Of a stretch of DNA of 64,000 nt, positions 37,820 to 50,527 are shown piece after piece (within the stretch, counting starts at the first letter, position 1; every line of letters begins with the position of its first letter). Under the pieces are notes generated by a model. It had not been told where the DNA came from, did no database searches, and saw only the letters and a program-made list of their open reading frames with translations. The stretch is from Trichuris trichiura (Eukaryota; Nematoda; Enoplea; Trichinellida; Trichuridae): positions 310,001 through 374,000 of the forward strand of contig JBAJFE010000026.1 of NCBI GenBank assembly GCA_037903355.1, written 5' to 3'. The position numbers and the translations under genes are program-made.

Positions 37820-39897
37820 TGGCTAGCTTTTCTAAAATTCTAATTGTTTTCCTATCTTTGCTATCACCCACTGCAGGTATTAGATCGAATGTATACAAAC
37901 ATGAGTACATGCAATTAAATTGCTTTAGTAGGAAGTTTTCCCGTCCATCGCTGTTTGGCTGATACTCCATCTTTTCGCAAGATGCGCAGAGTAAAGCTGC
38001 GTATGTTCCGTTTTCTTTTCCTCATGCTACTGCGCTATATTGTCGCGGAAACGTTTGCTGCTCCTTTACCGCATAGGCGTATCTGCAGCAAGGCTACAGG
38101 CTAGCTAAACCACCCAGTAAGCTATGTAGAGTGTACAGGTTATTCCAAATTAAGAAAGTAGAGAAGGCTTAATCCTCAACTCTTTTTCAACTGCGCGACA
38201 TGATAACAGTTATTGTTAGAAAAAGGTTAATTAATTTCGTCTAAATGATGCTCAGGTACATGGCTTCTAAATATGTAAAACTTGCAGGAAAAACGTTACC
38301 TCTTTTGCAACCGGTGAAGTATAGGTCAAACGAATAACTAAGAATGACACTATAAAACTACACTGTGCATATTAGGAAGTTTTTTTCGCATGACCCTACA
38401 GCTGCATTGCAAAGAATATTGCCAGATTGGCTTAAGATATTTAGCTATCGTCAGTTGCATTTGGAAAATTTTTGATCGAGCCTCTGCAAAAGGTGTGCGT
38501 TTAAGCGAACTAGTCACTCGAACAGCACCTTGTTAGAATGTAAGCTCATTGGAAGTTCGCTTCTATCAGCTATTTCACTTGGCGTTGGGAAATGTGGCTG
38601 TTGGCGTCCACACGTTCTGTTTGGCTAAGAATTAAAGATTCAGATGTTTAACGTTTACAAACCGCAGCGGTTCTCGTCTTCTCATGACTAAGTTTTGCAG
38701 CGCACTTTAAAGAGTTTTTTGCAAGTTACGCACTTAGTAATGTTGAATTAACTATCTGAGATAGCACAGACATGGCTAACGCGTTCAAATGATACGTGCG
38801 AATCATATTTTTGTATTTCAAAATGTGTGGACTGTAACTGTACTGTATATTAATGAAAATCATGAACGTACTCTAAATGAAAAAGTTTTTCATCCATGTC
38901 TTCACCGTCAATGCATGTAGAAGATTTTCTGTCTTGTGAATGCGTTCCAGAACGCATATTGCAGTAACCAAAAATATTTCGGATTCAATAATGAAATATT
39001 TGCTGACAGACAGAGCAACAGAAAATTGAGCAGTTCGCGCATGAGTATTTATTTGCTCGTTCTTAAAAAACCAAAATCGTTACTCAGCTTCGAATAGTTG
39101 GATAAGCAGATTTGTGCTCAACAGAACACTGTCCGTGCATTTTGCTACGATGTTCCTCGAGTCTATCACTAACTTTGCACGCTTTGATCGAGTAACTTTC
39201 CTTATTTTTCTCAGCGCTATTCTTCTATCTCCGTGTGAACAAATGAAAATAAAATACAACAAAAATTATTAGTTCAACAGAACTGCAAATACGCCTTCAC
39301 TGGTGACAGCCATTTCTTTCTCTTGTAAACGACATTGTCTACGTTCAATCTTGGGACGGATGCAATACGTTTATTTCGAAATAATCTTTCAGCGGTAATT
39401 TACACCTCAATTAGCTTCCTAGAAGAGTCATGCAAACATCGTATCATACATTACCTGCGAATCGATAATGGAATTTCATTTTTACGCACGTGTTATAACT
39501 GGTTAAAGTAAAATTTTCGCGAACATCAGAATGGTTGAGCATGTTAACAAAATTTTTCCGTGCCTAAAGATTTTTTCTGCCTTTCGGCCATGCTTAATTT
39601 GAATCTGGTAATGAGCATGGTGCTAAGCTCGTAAGGTAACCAAAATGTTTGAACGGGGAATTTTGTGCTGGAACGGAAGATGAAGGTACTTCAATTTACG
39701 GTCCCATTTCTGATTACCACTCTGCGACTGTTTATCTCAGTTTGGTTGAACGATTTGTGTATAAATCTACAATTTCAGCTTAGGCGAGAAAGTTTTGCAA
39801 AGAGTACTTTGATATTCTGCTTTCTGGCTTTGGTGGATTTTGAATTTTTCCTACAGAAGCGGTCAGCTTTCAATTATAGGTTTTGCCAGCAGAAAGA
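37820..39897. other. Intergenic, no supported gene
   Basis: AT-rich two-kilobase gap between two genes on the same strand. It should contain the CCDC88-like 3' untranslated region and the adenylosuccinate synthetase promoter. Only short frames were seen, with no repeats or RNA genes. Confidence 0.5.
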
Positions 39898-41883
39898 ATG
39901 AGAACAGTTTCGATTGTTCTTGGCTCCCAATGGGGAGATGAAGGGAAAGGCAAAGTGGTTGATTTACTAGCAGCAAAAGCAGATATTGTTGCCAGGTGCC
40001 AGGTAAGGCTTTCAGGTTTGTTGCTCTTGCTAAATGTTTATTTTGAGGGAGGACATAATGCTGGTCACACAGTTGCGACTGGCGAACGAGTGTACGATTT
40101 TCACATTGTTCCTTCCGGTATTGTGCATCAGAATTGTGTCGCCTTAATAGGTATTTGAAAACGCGGCCTTTCGCCTACACCCCAGCGTATCTTTTAGGCA
40201 ATGGTACAGTAATTCATTTACCTTCGTTTTTCTCAGAATTGGAGAAAAATAGCATTACGAAAATGAAGGACTGGCAAAGACGCCTAATAATATCAGAAAG
40301 GGCTCATATAGGTGAAATATCAAGATCGTCGATTGGTTAATTGGGCAAAGGGAGATTTAGTTTTCGACTTCCACCAGGTGATCGACGGTCTTCGAGAGCA
40401 AGATAGCGCAGGAGTCAGGTATAGGTTTCACCATTTCATTATGTCGTTGAGGTTCTAGTCAATGATGGTAGCTATGCTTGTTAAATACAGCTATATTAAT
40501 GCTATCCTTCCAGAATTGGAACAACAGGCAGAGGTATTGGACCCACTTATGCTAATAAGGTTGTTGCTTCGAATGTTCTGTATAGTTATTCTTGTCTGAC
40601 TACCATATTGTATTTTCATGCAGTCTTGGAGAAATGGGTTACGCATTGCCGATTTAATTGATAATTTCGACGATTTTCGTCAAAAGTTTATGCGACTTGT
40701 TCAATTAACTAAGGTGCAATTCCCATCTTTGGACATATGCATAGAATCGGAGCTACAAAAGTACAAAGTACAATTCCGGCGCCATGGGATGCATCAAATC
40801 GCTTACAACTTTTGCTCCTTCAGAAATATGCGGAGAAATTGACGTCACTTGGTCTGGTTCGTAACACTGTGCGTTATTTGCACGACGCTCTTAGTGGTCC
40901 AACTCCGAAAAATGTTCTCGTCGAAGGTGCAAACGGCACTTTGTTGGATATTGATTTCGGTATGTTTTTTTGCTGCGTCGCGCTTGCAAAAAGCCCCTTT
41001 TGCAGGTACATATCCTTACGTAACAAGCAGTAATTGTTCCGTCGGGGGAGTTCTGACTGGTCTTGGTATTAGTCCACAAAGAGTTAGTGACATAATTGGT
41101 ATTGTAAAAGCATACGAAACAAGAGTGGGCGATGGTCCATTTCCAACTGAATTAAACGACGTAATTCAGCTGATAATTACGCCAAAGGATAAAAGTTGGT
41201 TCCTGCAGGAAACTGGAAAAAAGCTAAGAGAAATCGGTCACGAATATGGCGTTACAACTGGACGTCCTCGTCGTTGCGGCTGGCTGGATATATTTCTACT
41301 AAAGTATTCCAACGTTGTCAACGGCTTTACCAAGTTCAAATAAATGCACTACCAACTGTCGTGCTGTTATTAATAGTTTGTTTAGACTAGCTCTAACGAA
41401 GCTCGACGTACTGGATACATTTGAAGAAATAAAAATAGGAGTAAACTATAAGTTGAATAATACTGTAATACAGGATCCACCAGGTTAGGTATTGATATTT
41501 TTTATTCGATTGGGCATCATTTTTTTTTCAGCTTGCGCCTCTAAGTTTGCACAGGTGGAGGTTGTTTACGAAGTGCTTCCAGGTTGGAAAGAAAGTATCC
41601 AAAATGTAACGGAATTTGATCATTTGCCTTTGAATGCTCAAAAGTACGTGCAGAGAATCGAAGAATTAGTTGGCGTTCCAAGTGAGTATTAATTATCATT
41701 CTGTACGGTTCGGACAGAAATTTATAATACAGAAAGTAGCCTTCTATCATTACTTATTCTTTGTTACCTATCCAGTATATTACTGTTATTATCGGACAGC
41801 GTCCTTATGTTCAACGTTTAGTTCTGTGGATCGGTACGGGCAAGGAAAGAAATTCAGTGATCCAGCGTGACAATATACCATGA
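39898..41883 (+). CDS. Adenylosuccinate synthetase
   Basis: Joins IMP and aspartate using GTP, the first committed step to AMP. Eleven exons: 39898-40002, 40048-40150, 40198-40311, 40361-40418, 40514-40559, 40624-40767, 40824-40959, 41006-41333, 41386-41483, 41532-41681, 41822-41883. Total 1,344 nt, 447 residues, all phases consistent. The N-terminal loop [11 protein letters not shown] carries the catalytic Asp14, and GGHNAGHT carries His42. Further signatures are LIISERAH, the IMP loop [46 protein letters not shown] and the C-terminal [10 protein letters not shown]...LPGW. The end ([14 protein letters not shown]) matches the usual WVGVGKSRE region. Length is normal for animal enzymes. Most introns are 45-64 bp, and the first (40003-40047, 45 bp) is a multiple of three with no stop. 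The start ATG directly precedes the conserved N-terminus, with no mitochondrial leader. Confidence 0.97.
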
Positions 41884-42792
<909 letters not shown>

Positions 42793-45480
42793 TACTCTGC
42801 GCCACGCCGCGTCGCAACACACCTCACCCTACACCGCACCGCGCTGCACATGCTCTGTAACTGTTACACCAGCCAGTGCACACTGCAAGGTTACAACACA
42901 CGCGCACAATGCATATAGCACAGACGGACAAAGACGCACTAAACTGTCGAGCAGTGTGTGGGTATTATATACCCTAAAAATTAGCCTTATGCAAATTAAT
43001 GTGTGACCCTTTAGACTTTACTATAAGCGGCTTAGAAACACAAATTGACGTTGAATCTTCATTTAGCTGCTTTATTTTAGGAAGTAGCTCACCTGACCTT
43101 CTGCTATAGTTCGTTTACTTTGGTTAAGTACTATGGCTTCTATGTTTGCGATGAAGAAGGTAATGCAAATTAGCTGACCCTATTCGCTAGTGTTTATATT
43201 ACAATTTATGTAAACATAATGAACGAGGCATGGTTAGATTTGTGAAATAATGAAAAAAACGATATTAGTATCATTTGTCCGTTGAACGTAGTAGAAAGAA
43301 TATAAGTTTCTTCATTGCCGAAAGTTCCACTGTTTATATTTTAAACATAAATTTTCTCATCATGGCAATATCATCCGATAAAAATTTATAATTGTCTGAT
43401 AATGTATTTGTCATATATATGTACTGTTAAATTTTCCTTAAGCAAGCAATTTAGACTATTTAAGATGACATTGAAATGATCAAGTTTGCGTACTTCTTTC
43501 ATATAAACATTAATGGATTGTTCATTTTGGTGATTATTCTTATGATCTGTTTACTGTATCGTCTGTAAAGCGATTTTCCGCTTTACAAGAAGAAATTGTA
43601 GTTGAATCGGTAATGACCAGTTTGCGCATCACTGTCAACTGTTGTCCTGTTTCCGTCCTTTTTCATCGATTGCTCTTTTCACTCTGAAACATTGTAACGT
43701 CTGTTTTAAGAGCAGTTTGAAAGTTTTAAAACAATATCCGCTCAGCACACGGTTCAATAAATGTGCTAAATAAAAGAATTCCTCACTTGACGCTAAAAGT
43801 TCAATTTTATAGGAAGAATTATCATTGCTGAAGTTAAAATACGTGGACGCCAATTCCATTGATACCTATTGAAATGTTAGAAAAACAATTTGTTTGTGCT
43901 TTTTTATAATTTTTTTATAAAATAGCGTTAACTGATGTTCAGTTCGTACGACGTTTGCAATTTCATTACGAATGCAGAAATATGAAACTAACTTTGACGG
44001 TAAAGAATAAGGAAGGGCCCCGCAAGTTTATACGTACTTGTTTTGAATAGTTTTGTGGGTTTTAGATATGCACGTTTAAAAAATTTACTTTGACAGAACT
44101 TTGCAGTAATTTCATGACCATTTAGATTGTATCGGCATCAAATTAATAAATAGTTGTCTGGGCGGAACAATTTCAATTCGTAACAATAATTTATTCTCTT
44201 CGCTTTTGTAATATGCAAAGATAAGACTTTTCGTACAGCTGTTGTTTACGGCGAAGAAAACTGTTGTATAAGCGACAGTTATTCCAAAGTTAATTTAATT
44301 TATTGAAAGGAAGTTATTGAAACATTTAAGAGCGACTTTTTAAAATTTTTACATGTAATTCACGAATGGTTATTTCCCGGTTAAATTATGGATGGCAAAG
44401 TTGAAGTCCATTATGACAAAAAGCAGAAAATGTTTTCATTAAGTTAAATGTAAGAGTCACTTTTTGTCCATTGAAGAAACAAGAAAAACTTCTGTTTCAT
44501 TTTTTTAGGCAACGTTAACGTAATGTTAACTTCGTTTTCGATGCAATATTGAGTAGCACAAAGTAGCAAAATGAAGCGTGTTGCAATTATTTAAAAGTTT
44601 GTCCACTTTTCAGCCGTAATAATGGAACGGTTTTCGAATAGTTGCATTGTTGTGACGGTGTCGTTTAATGCCGAAGAAGACACTTTTAATATCAGAAAAG
44701 TATACATCATTTTTCTATTTAATGAAGGCATATGATCCGATTGATCCCAACGTGACGTGATGAAATCCATAAGTTATTCAGTATGGTGCCAAAATGTCGC
44801 CAAAACTTTTGATTGTTTAAAGTGAAGCTAAAGTTGCTGAATTTGAGTTACTCTTGAAAGCGGCTTCTTATTTTTTATACATTTGCAGCGGCAGGTTGGA
44901 ATCATCCAAAGATTGTATTTCATTGTATGAACTTGATATTTTCATCGTAACTTGTCCGTTTAATCGAAGATATGGCAAATATGTAATGAATTATCGGAAG
45001 TTTCGTAATCCATAGTCCTCATTATCAGCGATATTTTCAAATATAGAAGTTAAGAACAGCTCGTTAAGTACAAATGTTACTGATGAAGAGAAGAGCAGTT
45101 TGTCGTATGCATTTATCCATCATATTTTCGCTTCTTCATCTTTATTAAACGAATGATTACCATGAAGATATCATTGAAACAGTGATGTGCTATATGAAAT
45201 GTCGAATTTTCTAGCATACGCTCTTTGTTATTATTATTAGTTTGTTAACAAGTTTAAAGTGGTTTGTTATAATTTCTCTACATGATTTAAGAAAATGATA
45301 ACTTCCACATTTGCAATATTTTCACGATTCTTCGTTCAAAAACACTCCATTTGTTTATACTTTGTGGAAAGGTATTACTAATTATAGGTATAAGTTTTGA
45401 AAAAATTCATCGTTAAATGTTTTATGCAATTCCCTTGCTTAGAAGAAGAAGTGAACGTAGCTAATTACTAATTTTTTTCT
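42793..45480. other. AT-rich gene-poor region
   Basis: About 2.7 kb with dense stop codons in all frames. No repeat, RNA gene or coding exon was recognised. The composition is clearly more AT-rich than the 1-41 kb part. Confidence 0.5.
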
Positions 45481-45574
45481 GGTACCACCGTGTTTACAAA
45501 TAGTTCTCATTTGTCATTGTCAACGGAACCTTATTGTGATTCTTTGTTTAGAATGAAATATTTTTTTTCATTTT

Positions 45575-46640
45575 GAAAAACTGAGGTGCATTATTTCGTA
45601 GGTAGAAACTTCTAACGCATAATCTCTCTTCTTACTGATACTGTGCATTAGTAATCAGAAAACCAAATGAGTTTTAATAGATCTTCTACGGCTTTTTCAG
45701 TTTTTCCTCTGTCTGATTGTATTTGTATGAATTAGCGAAACGACTGCTCTACCGGCGAATGGATGGGCGATTATTAAGAAAAATTGTACAGAACCAATGC
45801 ACTCAACTTTATCTGACAGCGTTCGGAACGCTCTAGTTCCGTCGTCAATCAGATAGAACAGAGCTCATTTTTGAACCTCGGGATAAGAACGATGACTGTA
45901 TCGTTTTTGAATTTTTCCCAATAAACGCTCATCCATTCGTTGGTAGAGCAATTGTTTCGACTAATTACAGATAGCAACACAGACAAAAGCGGGAAAAGTA
46001 CTAGAAGTTCTAACAAACATGAAACAGGCGCCCGTTACAAAGCACCCGTGTTTATGTTAACACGGCTTTGTCATGGTTCTTTCTATGGAAGGAAACACGT
46101 TGTTTTGATTTTGAAAAACTGAGGTACATTAATACTTCGTAATTAAAAATTTCTAACTTTTAATCTTTCTTATTACTCATGCTGCGCATTTGTAATCAGA
46201 AAAATGAGTGGTTTTTGGTAGAGCTTCTACGGCTTTTTCCCTTTTTTGTCTTTGGTGGTATCTGTAATTAAATGAAACAATTGCTCTACCAACGAATGGA
46301 TGAGCGTTTACTAAGGAAAATCGTACAGGACCAATACGCTCAACTTTTTATTTCAGAGCTTTTGGAACGCTCTAATTCCGTCGTCAGTTAGATGGAGAAG
46401 AGCTCTTCCCGAGGTCCAAAAACGAGCTCACCTCCATCTCTCTGACTACTGAACTAAAGCGTTCCGAAAGTTCTTGAATAAAGTTGACTGCATTATTTCT
46501 ACATATCGTTTCCTAATAATTGCTCATCCATCCGTTGGTAGAGCAGCTGCTTCCTTCAATTACAGATACTACCACGGACAATAAACGGGAAAAGCCGTAA
46601 ACGATATCCCAAAAGCCATGAAACATTATCCCATTACGAA
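45575..46640. repeat. Tandem pair of foldback elements
   Basis: Two similar units lie about 540 bp apart; compare gaaaaactgaggt at about 45575 and 46113. Each contains a foldback. In the second, the left arm (46224-46400) carries gctctaccaacgaatggatg, and the right arm (46455-46616) carries its inverted form catccatccgttggtagagc. The arms extend through the cttctacggcttttt / aaaagccgtaa ends, and a palindromic centre includes gagctc blocks. The first unit (45683-46010) is the same but more decayed. No protein is encoded; probably non-autonomous DNA transposons. Confidence 0.75.
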
Positions 46641-47999
46641 GCAACTTGTGTTACGAAAAACGAATGTGTTAATGTGAACAAACACTACGGAACAATAACC
46701 ATCATATACTGATATATTTTCAAATGGAAAAAACGTTTGTTTATTTTTGACAATATTAATTTGGACAGTTTACCCTTTATTTTGCAGAAAACTTATTGGA
46801 GCTTTAAGTAGCCAATATGCTTCGGATCAGTTTTTAGTCGTTTGAATATATGTCAAAGAAGAATGGAGAATGATCTATGGAGATGAATTAGCATGCGAAA
46901 TGTTATTACTAATCTGCATGGTGTATTCAGTGAGCCTAGGAAAAGATGAGGAAGTGGGAGATTTAGGAATTCAAGAATTAAAAATACGCAAAGGATAAGT
47001 AACGTTCTGCGATTCCATGAGAGCAGATGTCCCTTCGTAGTGTTAATACATTTCCCAATACATCACTGGACGACGGCCACCATTAAGAACTGTGCTATCA
47101 TTAGTATTATTTAACGCGTTTCTATTGCTTACGGGTGCAAAGAAATGGTTGTTTAGCGCAGGGATATAGATAGTTATTGATCGATAAATCGTTTCATTTC
47201 ATTTGGCTTCTTTGCGGTTTAACATTCAGGTAAAATTGTTGTTTTGGTAGGATCGATGATGAATTCTTATTGGTTCCTTCAAAGCACAAGTAAAGCTATT
47301 GTCATTTGCGGTTTTTTTGTTGGAACGCATTATTTTCTATCAGTTACCATACTTTTTGAAGTTGGGTAAAAAAAGTTCATTCAATTTGCATTTTCATTTT
47401 CTCATCGATTCTTGGCATTTATGCTCACGTGTTGAAACAATCACATTAATAACGCCTTTTATTTGTGTTTAAGAGAGGATCAAATTCAGTTTTAAAAAAT
47501 ATTAAGTTTCATTGTATATGACAATGTTTACTCAAAGTTAAATTTGCCTCAAGGCTTGCGCAGTTGCCCTTCCAATCCGACGTATTAGTAAAGTAAATAG
47601 TTTGTGTAAATAATTCGTTCCGTTTTAGTCAGCCGAGCACTCACACTCGTTGCAAAGCAAACAGTGTAAAGGTTTATCGGTCACGGTCAAATTTGCATAA
47701 TAAGCATCGACGTGAGCAGAGCACAGTAAATTTAATTTCATTTTTCGATATTTTCGTCGACCACATCGGCTGAACTGCGATCGCTCTCCCTCCTTTTTCG
47801 TTAGTCGCAGCTGTGCTTTACACAGTTCCTTATTTTGACCCCGCACGTTTTGTTTGCTATTTCTTTTGTCTTTGTGTCGAAGTGTTATTTACTGAAAAAA
47901 CTCGTTTGACAAAAACGAGTTTGCTGCAATGTTTCTCAGAGCTTTCCGAACTCGATCCATCCTGTCGTCAACGAACCGATAAAAAGTCTGTTTGCCGAA
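46641..47999. other. Gap before small spliced gene
   Basis: AT-rich until about 47.6 kb and then more balanced. A minus-strand frame at 47625-47846 with a Cys-rich end (CLLCNECECSAD) is open but has no ATG start or partner exon. Upstream exons of the small plus-strand gene at 48000 may lie here, since its frame is open for some codons before the ATG. Confidence 0.35.
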
Positions 48000-48380
48000 A
48001 TGAAGAACAGATATTGCTCTTCCTGTAAGTATAGAATAAAAAGTTTTCTTGATATAATGTTTCAGTCTTTCAGGTTGACAATGTCGAAGCACATCTTGTC
48101 ATTAGCATATGGTGTCCCCTTCACAACAGTGAATTTTGTGCGTCATTTATTCCGCATTCAAAGAAAAGCGACAAGGTTTTTTAGGTGATCAATAGAGCAA
48201 AAGAAACTGTACAGTTTCAAGAATTTAATCTTATCGTTTTAGTCTTTCGACGTGCAGATAAGGACGGCGTTGGCGACTAATGCTGATAAGGTAATCCCTT
48301 TGCAGGAAGTCAAATTTGCAAGATTAGAATTGCATTTTTAGGTTTTTAGAATTGCCAAATGGTTGTATGGAACAATTTAA
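48000..48380 (+). CDS. Small spliced gene, unrecognised
   Basis: Four plus-strand exons join with perfect phase: 48000-48024 (donor GTAAGT), 48066-48175, 48243-48290 (donor GTAATC) and 48342-48380, ending in TAA. The introns are 41, 67 and 51 bp, like those of the proven genes in this window. They give a 73-residue peptide starting MKNRYCSSFFQVD and including VISIWCPLHNSEFCASF and SFDVQIRTALATNADK. I recognise no family and see no signal peptide or transmembrane helix. The frame is open upstream of the ATG, so this may be only the 3' end of a larger gene. Support rests on serial agreement of splice sites and frames. Confidence 0.45.
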
Positions 48381-48499
48381 AAAGAGACAAAGTGGACGTC
48401 GTTTGACATTGTCGCGTCACTGCTGCATGTATGCATGTTACAGCATGAAGGGAATATCGTAGCAGTCGCATGTTGTTCATATGAAATTAATTAATTAAT

Positions 48500-48664
48500 T
48501 TAGCGTTTATAGTTCGACTTTGAAGAAATTTGGCCCTCTTCATGAAAAGATAAGTACATTTTGTCCAAGCGATTTTTTGTGACAAGAATTTCTTTTTCAG
48601 GAAAAGCACTCGAATGGACAACTGCTGACTTGCTGACGACGGGACCTGGCCAGTCCTGAAAGCT
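48500..48664 (-). CDS. Possible terminal exon, unrecognised
   Basis: After a TTTTTCAG acceptor at 48665 on the minus strand, 54 codons run to TAA at 48500. The peptide is protein-like (SAVVHSSAFPEKEILVTKN, then a Lys/Ser-rich end SKSNYKR). A possible preceding exon with peptide APVENFIHAITQNVC ends at a GTAGAA donor near 48718 in the matching phase. It would converge on the small plus-strand gene at 48000-48380. No family recognised. Confidence 0.3.
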   Translation of the reverse strand, partial: SFQDWPGPVVSKSAVVHSSAFPEKEILVTKNRLDKMYLSFHEEGQISSKSNYKR

Positions 48665-49096
48665 CTGAAAAACAATGAAAAAAAGAATTTGTTGATTTCG
48701 TGAATAACACTTCTACGCATACATTTTGTGTGATTGCGTGAATAAAATTTTCAACTGGCGCGTGTCTTTTCTATCGCGGTTGCAGTCCAACATTTCATAA
48801 GGTTTATGGTTCCGTGTTTAGGATCCACACCAACGGATGCAAGAAGACAATTCGAGGACGGAAAAGAAACGAGAAGAAACGAACAGGGACAACAAGAGGA
48901 GCAAGAAAAGAAAGAGAAAAATGGAAAAGTTCGGGATCAACGTGTAAGTATGCAGTAGGCAGGGCGAGGGTAGGCACTATAGGTTCCAGCATGCATACGG
49001 GGTTCACATCCAATAGGGAATAGTGGGTTTAGATATTGGTTTCCGGAGGGGAGGGCGGGTGAGATACATTCTACTTGAGAATAAGGTGCATGGAAA

Positions 49097-49161
49097 GGAT
49101 AGCTGCCCCCCCGCCCCCCCCAAAAAAAAAAAAGGGGGGTGGCGGGGGTGAGGCGCTATCC
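49097..49161. repeat. C-run / A-run / G-run hairpin
   Basis: GGATAGC, then a C-rich run broken by one G, then twelve A, then a G-rich run, then GCTATCC. The outer 7-bp arms are perfect inverted copies and the C and G runs can pair with a few mismatches. A hairpin of roughly 25 bp with an A-rich loop results. Confidence 0.8.
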
Positions 49162-49194
49162 GTTGAGATTAGTAAACAACGACAATATTGCATC

Positions 49195-49420
49195 ATCTGC
49201 ATGTCACATGTCACGCTTGTCATTTGTCACATGTGCCGCATGTCACATGTGACAGTCGCATGTCGTCTGTCGCATGTCGTGTGTCGTCTGTCACATGTCG
49301 TGTGTCGTCTGTCGCATGTCGTATGTCGTGAGTCGCATGTCGTGTGTCGTGAGTAGCATGTAGTGTGTCGTAAGTAGCATGTCGAGTGCCGTCTGACGCA
49401 TGTCGACTGCCGTGCGTCCC
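49195..49420. repeat. TGTCG-type simple tandem repeat
   Basis: Irregular tandem copies of a 10-bp theme, gtcgcatgtc / gtcgtgtgtc / gtcacatgtc, over about 225 bases, decaying toward the right end. The open frames across it on both strands follow the repeat and are not genes. Confidence 0.9.
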
Positions 49421-50080
49421 CAGTGTGAGAAGTAGGAACAGTGGACCTGGAAAGCGGACGATAGTCAATGGGCGCTGGACAGTGGACACTGAACTGAGTG
49501 CAAAGACCGCGGCGACGAACCCCCCATGTAGTAAACAAGGTAGTGGGAATAAGTAGCGGGATGTGGTAGGAATTGCTGTCCTGTTCCGGTCTGTGTGCGC
49601 GAAAATGACCCTGGAGCTGAACAGCGTAGGGTCTTGAAGGGTGACAGCTTCTTGACGGGAAAATAGGTAGGTAAGGCAGTAAGTGAGTATGCGCAGGAGA
49701 GGTTTGAGCTTGTGGTATCCATCAGTTTTCCCTTCTGAGCTCCCGCTGACCTTCCCATTTGTCGGGTAGGAGAGACAATAATAGTGGGTTTGAGATTGAG
49801 AATACTTGTGTTGTCGTATCGAACTATTATACCGTTGTCGTATTTTCGTTTGCTCCCTTCTGAATTGATTTCCCTCAAAAGTTTCGCTTTTCCCTTTGTT
49901 CGAAAGTGCAATTTGTTACAAATAAAAAATTTGAATTGTTCTATAAAAGTGTGATCTCTCAGCCGGTTGCATATCCGGAAAAAGAGTAAAGGTTGACGGC
50001 AAAATGCACTTACAGCCGGAAAAACCTTGAGCTCCTTACGTTTGATTGTAATGGAAATGAAATTTAATAGTCGCTTTCAG

Positions 50081-50527
50081 GTGAACAGCAACCGACATTT
50101 TGGAGACGTTGGCCTGTTTAGCAATTGTTGTAGACAAGGTAAGTTGAATTTAAAAAATTTCATTTGCAGGTGAAGTGTTTGTTGCCCTCGCATACGCCAG
50201 AATAACTAAATGGATAGCGAAAAGAAGTCAAAAAGAAACGAATAGGTATGAACGATAAATTTGAAACGTTATTGTTTCAGTTTAGCATTATGAAACGAAA
50301 GAATGGTCACAACATGTTAAAAAGAAATTGCTTCCTCCTAAATGGATTTGGTAAGAAACGTTCATGTTGTGTAGTAAGTGTATTTCAGGATTGGAAACAA
50401 ATGCAAATGGAAAAATGAAGCTCTAAAAGAGGTAAGAAAGAAAAAGCTTTTCGTTTTGAGTAAACTAAAAGTAAACTTTCAGATAATGTTGCCGGAGGGA
50501 ACTGAACTGAACATTTGTAAACAATGA
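50081..50527 (+). other. Cluster of splice-like small exons, unidentified
   Basis: Five short blocks are each bounded by a TTTCAG- or TTGCAG-type acceptor and a GTAAG- or GTATG-type donor: 50081-50138, 50170-50246, about 50281-50350, 50389-50431 and 50483-50527. Blocks 1-2 join in frame (FSNCCRQGEVFVALAYAR) and end in a TAG. Blocks 3-5 join in frame (WSQHVKKKLLPPKW, then GNKCKWKNEALKE) and end in TGA. Blocks 2 and 3 do not join in an open frame. The apparent introns are 31, about 35, 38 and 51 bp, shorter than those of the known genes. Either one gene with an uncertain centre, two small ends, or a decayed gene. No family is named. Confidence 0.3.

Noticed and set aside
50081..50246. Pif1/Helitron helicase end suggested by GEVFVALAYAR
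   Set aside because: Only about eight residues resemble the HGQLYVALSR motif and no other helicase motif is nearby.
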